A program made the translations under genes and the position numbers. The notes under the pieces are model-generated. The model ran no database searches, was not told the DNA's origin, and worked only from the letters and a program-made list of their open reading frames with translations. A stretch of DNA of 64,000 bases, from contig NC_037094.1 in assembly GCF_002994745.2 (NCBI RefSeq), positions 24,715,001 to 24,779,000 of the forward strand, written 5' to 3'. Shown one piece after another: positions 13,377-24,587 of this stretch (position 1 is the stretch's first letter; each line of letters begins with the position of its first letter). This DNA is from Rosa chinensis (taxonomy: Eukaryota; Streptophyta; Magnoliopsida; Rosales; Rosaceae).

Positions 13377-14432
13377 TCATGCGTGAGTTTGGAAAGCTGC
13401 AACAGCTATGAATGGATCAGCCAACTGGTTCTGGGTACTAATCTTCACAATATCAAGCTCCTTATGCTTCACCCTTTCTCTAACACTATAATATTTCAAG
13501 TCAATATGCTTAGAGTTGGTTGATCTTTTATCGTTCTTGGTAAAGTAAACTACAGCTGAGTTGTCACAGTGTACTTTCAATGGTTTAGAAATAATTGAAT
13601 TCACCAACTTGGTCTGCTGCAAGAAGTTCTTCAACCACAAGCCTTGACACGTTGCTTCATAAATGGCAATGTACTCTGCCATCATAGTGGAGGTTGCAGT
13701 CTGTGTTTGCTTCACACTCTTCCATGCTATGGCCCCTCCAGCAAGCATGAATACATAGCCGGAAGTTGACTTTCCAGAATCAGAATACTGCCCAACAAAA
13801 TCTGCATCCGAAAAGCCTTCAACTTCAAGCTCATTCACTCTTCCGTAAATTACCAAGCTATGACTTTTGATTTTCTGCAAGTACCTTAAGATTTTCTTCC
13901 CAGCTATCCAGTGTTCATGTCCTGGATTGGATTGAAACCTAGCTAACATACTTACTGCAAAAGCCAAATCAGGTATAGTACAGACCTGAGCATACATCAA
14001 GCTCCCCACAAGCCTAGAATATGGTTTGCTCTTCATGTCTTCTTTCTCAATATCATTTTTGGGGCATTGACTCTTGTTTAGTTTATCACCCTTAGACATA
14101 GGCACTTGTCCTGGAGAACAATTATGCATTTCAAATCTCTTCAATATCTTTGAAATATAATTTTGCTGGGATAGTCCTAGTAGGTGCTTGGTTCTATCTC
14201 TAGTGATTTCTATTCCCAGAACATAGGAAGCCTCTCCCAAGTCTTTCATATCAAAATTACTTGAAAGGAATGACTTGGTCTCCTGTAGCAACCCCTTATC
14301 AGTGCTTGCCAATAAAATATCATCCACATAAAGCACAAGAAAAATAAAATTCCTGCCACTGATTTTCATATACACACATTCATCAACCAAATTTTCTATG
14401 AAACCAAAAGAACACACAACTGCATATATCAA
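13377..14432 (-). pseudogene. Copia reverse transcriptase C-terminal half and RNase H
   Basis: Starts shortly before the polymerase motif LYVDDILLAS. Continues through LGIEITRDR and the RNase H residues in GFSDADFVG, TMMAEYIA and VHCDNSAVVYF, with the usual KHIDLKYYSVRERV near the end. 351 codons are open. Together with 14443-15300 it makes one RT-RNase H unit. Confidence 0.92.
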
Positions 14433-14442
14433 ACTTTAGGTA

Positions 14443-15300
14443 CTAATGTCGTGAGGCTTGTTTCAACCCATAAATTGATTTATTAAGTCTGCAAACTAAG
14501 TGTTCAGTTCCAGGCTCAATAAAACCTTTAGGCTGTCTCATGTAGATCTCCTCATCTAAGTCTCCATTCAAAAATGCAGTCTTCACATCCATTTGGAGCA
14601 ATTCCATATCGAAATGTGCCACTAAAGCCATAATAATTCTGAATGCATCATTTGTGGAAATGGGTGAAAAAGTCTCATTAAAATCTATTCCTTCTTGTTG
14701 TGTAAAGCCTTTGGCTACTAGCCTAGCCTTATATCTCTCAATGGAGCCATCTTCACATCTCTTGGTTTTGTAAACCCACTTGCAGCCAATTGCTTTATGA
14801 TTCTTCACAGGTTCCACCAATTCCCAGACTTGATTATCATTCATTGATTTCATTTCAGCTTTCGTTGCTTCCTCCCATTTTAAACGTTGATCACTTTCAA
14901 TGGCCTGCTTAAAGTTTAAAGGGTCATTATCATCAGAAAACTCCAAATCTGCCTCATGCAGGTACACTTCATATTCTGCAGTATTAATTGTTGGTCTTCT
15001 AACCCTTGTTGATCTTCTTAAAACCTGGTTATCAGCAGCAAGCTCCTTTTGAGCTTCTCCTGCAACTACATTTTCATTTTGTCCCTCCCCCACAACACCA
15101 ACTTGAGGTTCTACTTCAATTTCTATTGGATTTGGCAATTCAACAGCTGGTTGTTGAACTTGTTGCATAACTTCAAGTTGAGGTTGCAGAATAGGTTCAG
15201 CAGGGATATTGATGTCAAGTGGTGTGCTTGATATTTCAGTTTCATCGTCAGGCAATTCTTGAAACTCAAGCTCAAGATATTCAAAAGCATGGGAATGCAT
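14443..15300 (-). pseudogene. Copia reverse transcriptase, N-terminal half
   Basis: Contains an acidic linker, then WVYKTKRCEDGSIERYKARL, VAKGFTQQEGIDFNETFSP, the MDVKTAFLNGDL active-site aspartate motif and SIYGLKQA. These are textbook copia RT blocks. It ends at a TAG at the normally invariant RQW position and is followed by a frameshift before the YVDD part. Confidence 0.92.
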
Positions 15301-16654
15301 GGTTTATTTCATCAAGGAAAATAGCTCTATTTGTCTCAAAAATTCTGGTGCTATGATCAGGGCAATAAAATCTGTAACCAAAAGATCTTTTTGGATAACC
15401 AATAAAATAGGCTGAAATTGTTTTGGGATCTAGTTCTCCAATATGAGGATTGTAAGGTCTAGCTTCAGCTCTGCATCCCCAAACATGAATGTGATTCACA
15501 CTAGGCTTCTTATTCTTCCACAGTTCATAAGGTGTTTTTGGGACAGCTTTACTCGGGGTCCTATTTATCAAATAATTTGCCGTTTTCAGTGCATCACCCC
15601 AAAGAAATCTAGGTAGTCCAGAGGTACACATCATGCTCCTAACCATGTTTAAAAGAGACCTGTTTCTCCTTTCTGAAATTCCATTGGATTCTGGTGTTCC
15701 GGGTGTAGTATATTGAGCTTGGATTCCATGTTTTTCTAAATACAATGCAAAAGGCCCCTTTTGTTGTCCTGCTTTAGTGTATCTACCGTAATATTCTCCC
15801 CCTCTATGTGATCTAACTGATTTATTCTCTTTCCCCAATTCTTTTTCTGCTTCAGCTCTAAAGATAATGAATTTCTCTAAAGCTTGAGATTTTTCAGACA
15901 ACAAGAAAACATGACAAAATCGGGTAAAATCATCTATGAAAGTGATGTATCTGTTTCCACAGATGGTGATGTTTGCAAATGGTCCACAAATATCAGTGTG
16001 GATCAACTGAAGTGGTTCAGTGTTTCTATTTGAAGTTTTATTCCTGGATTTAGTAAATATCCCCTTAAGGCATTCTATGCAAGTATCAAAATCTGACCGC
16101 TCAAGCTTAGGCAACAAATTTTCCCTTTCCATTCTCTGCAATCTTTCTTTGGAAATATGAGCAAGCCTTCTATGCCATAAATATGCAAAGTTTTCACTAA
16201 ACTTTCTTTTCTTACTGAAGTCTGGTTCACTATTTTCAATCAACATCACATCTTTAGGCAGAGAGCAATCAAGCAACCAATAATCATTAATGAAAGGAGC
16301 AAAGGCAAGAGATTTCGAACCAAAAGAAACTTTTATTCCTGATAAGTCGATGAAAAAAGTACATCTTTTCTTGACTAAACATGAAACTGAAATAAGATTC
16401 CTCCTCATAGAAGGGATATAAAAAACATTTTCTAAATCAAAAATGGCTCCAGAGCCTAGTACTAGCCTAACTGTCCCTATAGCTTTAACTACTACTCCAA
16501 TTCCATTTCCCACAGAGATGTTGACTTCATTTTTCCTTGGTACCCTCTTTGTTATGAAGCCCGGAAAATTGTTTGCAATATGTATGGGTGAGCCTGAGTC
16601 AAGAAACCAGGAACTAGGGGAAAAATTTACTAAATTTACTTCAATAGAAAACAC
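15281..16654 (-). pseudogene. Copia protease, GAG-pre-integrase and integrase
   Basis: In order: the protease active-site region [10 protein letters not shown] (D-S-G), the GAG-pre-integrase zinc-binding part around [14 protein letters not shown], and the integrase core. The core has [16 protein letters not shown] and [13 protein letters not shown], giving the acidic residues of the D-D-35-E triad. Frame is lost near 15285, just before the RT block. 457 codons remain open. Confidence 0.92.
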
Positions 16655-16660
16655 TGAAAA

Positions 16661-16915
16661 CTAAGACTTACCCTTTTTCACCAGCCCATCTTTAAAACCC
16701 TTACAGTTCTTTTTAATGTGCCCTTCCTTCTTGCAGAAAAAACACTTAAATGTCCCAGGTTTCTTGCCCTTATTGACACCCTTCTTATGACCAAGTTGAT
16801 ATGTCTTAGTCCCGCTTGTGCCCTCACCAGAATTTGCACCAAAATTTGCAGCACTAGACGCTACAGCTTTGCCCTTACCCTTCCATTTCTGCTTGTTAAC
16901 CAGATTCACAGACAC
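16661..16915 (-). pseudogene. Copia gag nucleocapsid with CCHC zinc knuckle
   Basis: Lys- and Gly-rich segment with one zinc knuckle, CFFCKKEGHIKKNC, fitting C-X2-C-X4-H-X4-C. It binds the element RNA in the particle. It is separated by a TAG from the protease-integrase block that follows. Confidence 0.88.
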
Positions 16916-16945
16916 AGTCCTATGGTTCTTAATTAGCTCTTCTTC

Positions 16946-17512
16946 CTACACACAAATTGCTATAAGCTCATTCAAGTCCAATTTTTCCTTCTGTGAAAAA
17001 GATGCAGTCTTCAGTGGGCCAAAACTAGGAGGAAGACGGATCAGGGCCAAGTGAACAATGAAGGCATCAGAGAACGCAATCTCCAGTTCACTAAGTCTAG
17101 TGGTTATGTGAATAATTTTCACTATATGCTCCCTAACACTCTTTGAGGTGTCAAACTGCATGCCTAAAAGCTTATCTAGTAAGGCTGAAATCTCTGCTTT
17201 CTCATTCTCCTTAAACTTCAGGCCAATAGCAGTCATGAATCCCAAAGCCGTATCAGGTTCAGCGATACTACCCCTCACCACAGGTGACATGGTTTGTTTC
17301 ATAATTAGTTTGGCCATTCTATTGGTCCTATGCCACTCCCTGTGTTTCACAATTATCGCCTCAGTACTAGTATCATTCAAAACAGGTTGAGGCTCCCACA
17401 AACACACATCAAGTCCTTGGAGGCCAAGATAAAGCTCAATACGCTCTTTCCATGTTTTAAAATTTGAGCCATTAAGAGGCTCAATGTTGTGCAAAGAATA
17501 GTCTGAGTTCAT
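16946..17512 (-). pseudogene. Copia gag, capsid part
   Basis: 188 codons opening MNSDYSLHNIEPLNGSNFKT, with the NGSNFKTWKERIELYLG signature of copia-type Gag (UBN2-like region) and later helices. Gag forms the particle in the cytoplasm. The frame ends at a TAG after NELIAICV. The nucleocapsid continues in the same orientation at 16915, so this is a nonsense-broken polyprotein rather than a true end. Confidence 0.88.
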
Positions 17513-18775
17513 AGTTGAAAAAACAAGGAAAAGAAAAAAAATTCAGTTTTCTGTTCAAGATTTTAAAGGCTTTGTTTGAAAAAATCGAATGCAAAACTCA
17601 TAGCAATCCACAGGAAATTCAAACAAGCAAACGAGTGAAAAATTTCACACAGAAAACAGAAAAGATCCCCAAAATGCACATTCAATTGAAAGGCTTTACC
17701 TATCGGCACAAAGACAATCCAATATACTGTATTTCTTAATTGTAAAACTGAAAAATTAGAAGCTAAAATATCCCTGAACTTTCAACACATATTAGCAAGA
17801 ACAAAAGATCAGTTCACCAAATCTAGTTTTTAAAATTTCATATTACACTGTTTTAATTTCAAGAACATAAAAGTCTAATCTTTCTGTCGAAGATACAATT
17901 ATATTCTAAAAATCAAAGACACAAGTTGCAAGTCTATATCTGAATGGTTCTCAAAATAATCAAATGGCAGATTGATGCTACAACATATACCATAAACCTA
18001 TTTTGAAAACTTAGAACTTGGCACTGTAAAGATTGAACTTTACGATCAGTTTGTTATCAAATTACAAATTAACGAGATACTGAACAATTAAGGGAGACAA
18101 TCTTGTCAAAAGCAATTCATTCATAACAACATACATACATAATTCATAAGATACAGAGTAGTGAAAAAAAAAAACACAAAACCCATCACTCAATCACAAG
18201 ACAATTTCAACAATACAATCAAAAATTCATGATCAAGCAAAACAAAATTTAAATTCCATCTGGTCACCATCTACACTAGCCTAGATGCACGCCGGGAATG
18301 CTTCTAAGGTTCTCATTCAACATCAGAATTATGCATATATGTAAAATTCCAAGTTTTTGAAACGAAAGCTTACCGGTACGCTCCTACGCTGCAAAAGAGT
18401 GTTAATTGAAACAAATACACATTCATATAATCATATCAAGACATACCCGTGGCAGAACTTGAAGGAATTTTCAATCAGAAGCATCCAATTCTCAAAAATT
18501 AGAATTTTCTGTCACAAAACCTAAAACCCCAAAACTGAAAACTGAAGAGCATAGAGCGTTCTGCAAAACTAACGTGTATTTTGGGGTAGCTGTACGTGCG
18601 TATGCACTCTTGGGCCAGAAAACAGGCCTAAAAAATGGTTTGTGAGTAGACTTGAATAAAAGGAGCAAGCCATAAAAGGTTTTGAGCCTGTTCCGAATTT
18701 TTTTTTTTTTTTTGAAAATTTTGCAACGCAAAACTTAATATTGCAAAAAGCCTGATCTGATTTATTATCATGCAA
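17513..18775. other. Copia untranslated leader
   Basis: About 1.26 kb of AT-rich sequence between the primer-binding site and gag. No coding potential is seen. Such a leader would hold packaging signals, which cannot be identified by eye. Confidence 0.6.
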
Positions 18776-18791
18776 CCTGGCTCTGATACCA
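18776..18791 (-). promoter_or_regulatory. Copia primer-binding site (tRNA-iMet)
   Basis: On the minus strand TGGTATCAGAGCCAGG begins two bases after the 5' LTR. TGGTATCAGAGC is the standard site complementary to the 3' end of initiator tRNA-Met, from which minus-strand DNA synthesis is primed. Confidence 0.9.
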
Positions 18792-18793
18792 AT

Positions 18794-19456
18794 TGTAAGC
18801 GGAAAATAAACTACACATGAAGTTGCACAAATAATTAACACAAGATGAAGATCATATATATATAGCATAGCATAGCAAGACAATAACATAATCGGTTATG
18901 AACATGAATCATACCAGCAGTGGTGGAGAAGGCCATCGATTGTGCAACAAGGTCTTCTGTGATCCTCTCAACTTAGAAGCTACTATCTATGGGGCTAGAA
19001 CTGTATGCTTGCGTGTTTTGGAGAGGTCACAGGGACCCTTTTTTTTTTTTTCTTTCTTTCTTTCTTTCTTTTTAAATAAGGAGGATCAAAGGATTTCATT
19101 CATACCCCCATGGTGACTCGAACCCATGACTTCGTACATAGGTAGTGGGTGCTTTAACCACTGAGCTAACACCACATCGTCACAGGGACCTTGTATTTAT
19201 ATTGTACAGAACAATGAATACCTGCCCATAACAGGTTACTTAATATCATTAATACTGTATCTAACAAAATATATCCGATATATTCTTGCTTGGTTACCAA
19301 GCCATTTAGATTCCCAATCGTAAATATTAGATTCACAAATAAATACGAATATCATGGAATAGGTTTTCTCATATTATCTCAGATTACTTTCTCTTTAGGT
19401 AACAATAGTTATTACACTTGATATGCATTCATTAGATGTTCATATCAAGTCTTACA
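18794..19456 (-). repeat. Copia 5' LTR, interrupted by a SINE
   Basis: The left boundary TGTAAGCGGAAAAT matches the left boundary of the other LTR at 3116. The right boundary ATCAAGTCTTACA matches the other LTR's right end at 12697. The SINE and its duplicated target sit at 19038-19190. Relative to this copy, the 3' LTR lacks about 33 bp around the SINE target. Confidence 0.93.
19038..19178 (-). mobile_element. tRNA-derived SINE in the copia 5' LTR
   Basis: On the minus strand there is a pol III A box (TTAGCTCAGTGG) and a B box (GGGTTCGAGTC), spaced as in a tRNA. A short body and an A-rich tail follow (TTTCTTTC and T runs on plus). It is flanked by the 12-bp duplication GTCACAGGGACC (19026-19037 and 19179-19190), as expected for LINE-mobilised insertion. 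It is not a functional tRNA: the acceptor stem does not pair and the sequence runs into the tail. Confidence 0.9.
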
Positions 19457-19641
19457 GAGCTTACCCTGATTGTTTCCTAGAAGAGCTGTGCTTCTTGTAG
19501 GGAACTCTTTGCCCGGATGTGGCATGATGGCTTGATTTGCGCAAAGCAAACTACACCGGAGGACTCATCGGAGCTCTTCAGGCTTTTGGAGTACTCTTTA
19601 AGATTAATGAAAGACGTTGAAGAATGAAGAGTTAATGTCAT
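19457..19641 (-). pseudogene. BAM3: Beta-amylase pseudogene, 5' part of exon 1 (transit peptide)
   Basis: On the minus strand an ATG at 19641-19639 opens a frame beginning MTLTLHSSTSFINLKEYSK. It resembles the N-terminal chloroplast transit region of BAM3 proteins, being rich in Ser and Lys. The frame ends exactly at the GAGCT target duplication of the copia element. It continues in phase into the exon-1 remainder ending at 3115, once the 16.3-kb insertion is ignored. An in-frame TAG at 19479-19477 already interrupts this part, so the gene carries a nonsense mutation independent of the insertion. The start is the first ATG downstream of a good TATA box and matches the family's N-terminus. Confidence 0.85.
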
Positions 19642-19709
19642 TTAATTTTCTTTGAGTTTGGAAGAGAAGAGAGAAAATGTGATGAGAATGGTGAGAAGGG
19701 TTGTGTGCC

Positions 19710-19717
19710 TATTTATA
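19710..19717 (-). promoter_or_regulatory. TATA box of the BAM3 pseudogene
   Basis: TATAAATA on the minus strand about 70 nt upstream of the BAM3 ATG, which leaves a plausible short 5' UTR. This is a positional and motif-based call. Confidence 0.55.
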
Positions 19718-19719
19718 AA

Positions 19720-20393
19720 AATAGATTCCCTCTTTAAGCAGTGTTTGAAGGAGACAATGTTAGTGGGCTCTAGTTTAAAAGTGGAAAAGTGGAAAAGATC
19801 AAAATTAGTACCAAATACCAAACAATAAAGGTAAAATTATCTTTCATGTCCAAATTGGCCATTCCACAAACATAAGCACAATCCAGTTTTGAGTTTAGCA
19901 AACACTTTGCCACTGCTTTTGCAACTGACAACACTTATAAAAAGTCAGTTTACCAAACACTTAGCTGCTTTGCTTTTCAGCCACTTATTCCAAAAACTAA
20001 GCAGAAGCCAGGTTTTCTTAAAAGCACAGCCATACTAAACACATCCTTAGTCAGGCTCACTTTTCTAAGTCATGTTCACTCCGTACGTGGTTACACCTCT
20101 TCCATTCTTATCAATACTCTGCATCAGCATAACATTTGAATCTCATGGAGAAAATTTTCAAATTTTTAAGGGACGTACAAGTGAGCCCTGAGAAAATTAT
20201 AACGTTACCTAGGGCAACTCCAACAATGGGGTATCATTTAGGGGTGCTAAACCTGTTGCACTATTAATATAGGACGTATTCAATTCTCATCTTCAACCGT
20301 GAGATGCTGTATGAGTGCTATTTTCACTATTCTTAATTAAAACATAATATGAGTATAATGTTTATAAATATTATATTAAAAATATGTTAATTT
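19720..20393. other. BAM3 upstream flank, possible MITE remnant
   Basis: Promoter-distal sequence of the old amylase gene. The part at about 19810-20050 (ACCAAACA, CTAAACACATCC, runs of AAAAGCACAGCC) resembles the edges of small DNA transposons. I could not define matching ends or a TSD. No gene is visible. Confidence 0.3.
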
Positions 20394-21393
20394 AATTAAA
20401 CAAAAGCAGATGCCTTCATTTTTTGTTTTTTGTTTTTTTTATTTTTTTTATTTTAAAAGAAACTGCTTTTATTGAACGCGCCTCCACACTCGAGTAACCG
20501 CGTTTTTGGTTTTTCTTTTCCGTCCGGCAACACGTCCTAGCGATGTCGTCGTCGGACGGGACTTGTTGTTTTGTGGGTTTCTTGGCTTCTAGTGTGGTTG
20601 GTGCTAGGACGTTGGGTCTGGACTCCGGGTGAGGAAGGGGACAGGGTTGAAAGGGGGCGGCAGGCGGCCTACACTGCGACGCAGCACCGACGTTCAATGG
20701 AGTAGTGGGCGGCCCGGCGAGGGGAAGAGGGATCAGAGCTCTTTCTGCCCTGGGGAGATCGATCCGATCTGAGTCCATTGGTGGTGCCCTACCAGATCTG
20801 GTTTCGGGCCACTGGTGGTCGGCATCTCAAGTCTGGCGAGTCGTTTGGCTTTAACGGCGGTGCTTCGAAGACGGTAAGGGCTCGATGGGCGAATGGGTGT
20901 GGTAGTGCGACGGTGGGGATGCAGCAAGGGCTCGTTTGGGTCGGGTGGGGCCTTCCCACATTCTTGGATTGATCTTGGGCTTGGGTTCTGCTGTTGAGCC
21001 TGATCTGGGCTGTGTTGCTTTTTATTTTCAGTTTTTTTGTTTGTTTGATTGTAGTTTATTTTACGCTTTCAATAAGTCCCAAACACTATATGGTTTGGAG
21101 ATGTGGGCTCTGTCTCGGCTTGTGCACCTTGCGTGCCATATCTGCTCTAGGAAGGCGGCGAGTTCTTTGCTTTGTCAAATGGTCGCAGCCTCCTAGTGGC
21201 AGAATGAAATTTAGGGTCACCGGATTATATTTCCGGTGGCAACATACTGGGAAAGCTAATAATATTAGTAACTTATGGCCCCGCGTGAACATTGTCTTTC
21301 CGGTTTGTCACCATAATTGTAAAGTGAATGGAGTAGCCTATAGTGCACTCTTCGCTAAATGGTGCATGTTAGAATGCATTTGCTTAGGTGAGA

Positions 21394-24300
21394 TGTCACA
21401 CCCCGAATTTTGAAATAAGGATTCAAATCCGGAACATGACTAATAACAATACAAATAACGTTCTGAATTTTTCTCTCAGAAACAACCACACCTTACACCT
21501 CTTAATATTACATAAACCAAATTCTCAAGCTACTTATTACAGCACACTCTCACCAAATCAAATTGTAAAGCTCAAATGAGTATAATTCTCCTCACGAAAA
21601 CAAATGCTGTAAATCTAATACTAATACTCTAAACCGCACGATCACTGCCCTGATTCTCCTGACCTGTGAGATTACCCGCTACACAATTTGAATAATGTAC
21701 CGGGAATTGCAACAACACAAAACCCGGTAAGCTTTTGACAGCTCGTGAGTAAACAAGAAAGAACTATTGATTGATTAAATTACAATTCTTATAACTCAAG
21801 TAAACAATCAACAAATATTGCAACATTAATATGTGAAATAACATTAAAGTAATACATGCTTGATTTTCATTTTACTAACACCTTCACATATTCAAAATAT
21901 ATCATAGATAGATATTTGATCAAAATAACACAAGTACACTTCTCTTTTTAGTGAATTTTCAGATTAACTGGTAACAAATCACAAATCCACGTGTTAGGGT
22001 CCATAATACCAAAACACGGGAAAACCAGGTTGACTGGTATCAAATCATAAATCTACGTACTAGGGTCCATAATACCAAAGTACGGGAATCCACATGCTAG
22101 GGTCCATAATACCAAAGCATGGGTAAGCCGCAGCATACCAAGGACACCTCCAAAGTATGTATACTCAAAGTAACACCCTTCCTAAGAGTATAATAGTGCA
22201 CTATCTGAAGGGACTAGGGCCCACAGCTTAACGTCATCATAACATCAAAACACGTTTACCAGTAATTCACTTAAGCACGAGGTTGTTGTAATCACCCGGC
22301 TTCACAATTGTACTTTTCAGACATAATCAAATTCACAACATACAATCTTTATAAATTTTAGATTGTATAAATGTATATGTACACCCATATAAAGAGACAT
22401 ATTATTTCAAGACAAATCTTTACTTCTTAAAATAATTTCCACATATTCACAATTGGGCATATAAAATAGCTTTCACACCACATGATCAACATTTCATTAT
22501 TCAACAATTGAATGGGAGATTAATAGCTTGAATAATATCCAATCCATTCTCAATCATTTCATCATACCAATCACACGTCAACCAATATATATATTCCACG
22601 TAAATATATATATACGTAATCATCCGCTCAGGAATGACCACTAATACCAACTATAGTTCAAGCATAAAAACCGTGAAATTCATTTGTATAATAAAATCAT
22701 TTTACTTACCTATGGACCATAGTTGATCAAGTCCATGTGATTTAAAACAAATATTTATTCCATAAATATTTTCACACAATTACCACAAAAATAAAGTAAT
22801 TAAATTTATTCGGTTCGTAATATGAACCATGTGAGGTTTACTCACCTCTAATCTAGCTGCGTCTTCTAAAAAGTCAAATATATCAATATTCCAAACGCTC
22901 GTCAACTCAAACCGTCAAGTACCTAATCAAGTATGGTCTTTGCTTAGTAAACGAAACACGAAATAACCTTAAACGACAATCCAATGGTCAGATTCTAAAA
23001 TAAAGACGATCCAACGGTCGGATTCTAAAATAAAGATGATCCAACGGTCGGATTCTAATTATATAATGATCCAACGGTCGGATCCTCACGGATCGCCCTT
23101 AGGATCATCCTCCAAAATTATCACGAAGATCCAACGGTCAGATCTTCCTGAATCGTCCTTACAAACATCCCCTCAAAATTATACGAAAATCTGACGGTCA
23201 GATTCTCACGAATCGCCTTCCGAATCACTGTTTCTCAATTATACGAAGATCCAACGGTCGGATCCTCGCCCGTGACCTCACAAAGTCATCGGGACAGTCA
23301 TACGATCATCATATTAAAATTTGAAGTAAATCTGACGGTCTGATCTTCACAGATCGTAAACCGAAGATAAAACGTAAAAACGTTAAATAGTAACGTCAAA
23401 ACGTAAATCCACTATTTATCAACTTTTTCAAAAATAACCTTGTAATATATCAAAACGCTCGTATGGATGCGTAGATCATCGTCCAGATAATATAAACTCA
23501 AAATATGGTCTGACGCGCCGCCACAAGCGGTGGTCAGTGGGTGGTCAACGCGGCGGTCAACCACCTCCGATGCAAAAGTCGTCAACTACAAACTTCTTCA
23601 AAATGAAGGGTTGATGAACTTTCATACCTGGAGCTAAGTCTGGTTCGGCCTAGATCTTCCTAGATCAAGCTTTGAAGTTGGATTAAATCTCGGACGCACG
23701 ATCAGATCCTAGATCAAATCAGGGACGTCGAAAAAGTCAAACCTTGATCTAGCGTTCTACACACAAAATCGTGATGAAAGACTTACATGGGGATGATCAG
23801 GGGGAGGAGGAGATCACGAAAATGGGAAGGATCGGCCGAGGGGACGCCGGAAAACTGGAAATCCGGCCGGGTCACCGATCGGAGCTGTGGCTCCTTCGAT
23901 CTCCGGCTGGAGGCAGCGGCGGAGCAAAGCGATGGCAGAGGGCGGCTGGGCGTGAAGCAGCGATCACAGGGAGCGCCGGGTCGTGACCGGAGGACGCCGG
24001 AGGAGAGAGAAACAGCCGGGTCGGGTCGGGAGCGACCCGCCGGGTCTGAAGGTCGAGAGAGAGAGATCGGAGGGACTATTCCGCAAAAACCAGATTTTTT
24101 CGTCCTTAATGAAAAATCCGGAATTTTCTGATATTTATAGAAAATTCCCAAATTTCAAATATTCATAACTTATTCATACGCACTCCGAATATTGCGTTCC
24201 ACATATGCACGCGATCGTATCGACGAGCTCTACAACTTTCATGAAGGAAATTTTCCCAAATTCCATACGTATAAAAAGTCACTTTTTGAGATCCCCTAAA

Positions 24301-24433
24301 TAACGTTCGATTTCGAAAATAAAATCGTTCGAACTACTTCCACAACTTCTCCAAGCTTCGTACTCGCTCCTAATACCGCGAAATCAATTCTAAAAATCCA
24401 CGGAATTTAATTTGGATTTTTCGGGGTATTACA
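21394..24433. repeat. 3.0-kb solo LTR (Ty3/gypsy type)
   Basis: Starts TGTCACACCCCG and ends GGGTATTACA, flanked by the 5-bp duplication TGAGA (21389-21393 and 24434-24438). There is no internal domain and no second LTR, so this is what remains after LTR-LTR recombination. LTRs of about 3 kb that end in TGTAATACCCCG on one strand are typical of large gypsy chromoviruses (Tekay/Del-like). That assignment is inference. The GC-rich part at 23780-24080 has overlapping open frames but no recognisable product. Confidence 0.88.
22975..23350. repeat. Clustered GATCCAACGGTCGGATC motifs in the solo LTR
   Basis: At least seven spaced copies of a near-palindrome of the form GATCCAACGGTCGGATC, with variants at the third and fourteenth bases, at roughly 40-60 bp intervals. 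Three copies sit on a shorter unit joined by TTCTAAAATAAAGA. This is regular enough to suggest a protein-binding array in the LTR. Confidence 0.85.
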
Positions 24434-24587
24434 TGAGATGCCTATTATTATCTCAAGTACTTCTCTTGATGTTTATTGTAATTTGGGGTTAAGGCACTAG
24501 CCCCCCATGTATTCTATGGTTTCATTAATGGACAAGGCGTAAGGGCAGCCGCACCAGCCCTTATTTTCAAAAAAAAAATTAAACAAA

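Larger units (their letters stand above)
3116..19456 (-). mobile_element. Ty1/copia retrotransposon, full span with nested inserts
   Basis: The element starts TGTAAGCGG and ends CTTACA, and is flanked by the 5-bp duplication GAGCT (3111-3115 and 19457-19461). It is transcribed on the minus strand: 5' LTR on the right, tRNA-Met primer site, gag, protease, integrase, RT and RNase H, polypurine tract, then 3' LTR on the left. The copia domain order (integrase before RT) is clear. The left LTR is split by a 9.1-kb MULE plus CACTA, and the right LTR carries a SINE. Without these inserts the element is about 7 kb. Every coding block is broken by a stop or frameshift, so it cannot move on its own. 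It lies in exon 1 of the beta-amylase gene. Confidence 0.95.
20405..24576 (+). mobile_element. LINE-like retroposon, split by a solo LTR
   Basis: Flanked by the 11-bp duplication AATTAAACAAA (20394-20404 and 24577-24587), with an A tail at the right (24569-24578). Without the solo LTR it is about 1.1 kb. It is GC-richer than its surroundings, with no RT domain. The final segment (24434-24568) resembles plant L1 3' ends. The left edge has a T-rich run next to a reversed AATAAA (20470), which may mean an inverted 5' piece or a second element. Class is inferred from the TSD and tail only. Confidence 0.6.

Noticed and set aside
19100..19175. Possible tRNA gene (A and B boxes present)
   Set aside because: It has no pairing acceptor stem, is followed by a SINE-like body and A-rich tail, and is flanked by a 12-bp TSD, so it is a SINE.
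20416..21413. GC-rich frames as a possible host gene
   Set aside because: They fall between the TSDs of a LINE-like retroposon, and none shows a recognisable domain or splice pattern.
23783..24151. Overlapping GC-rich frames on both strands as a possible gene
   Set aside because: They lie inside the solo LTR. The open frames on both strands reflect high GC and few stops rather than a protein.
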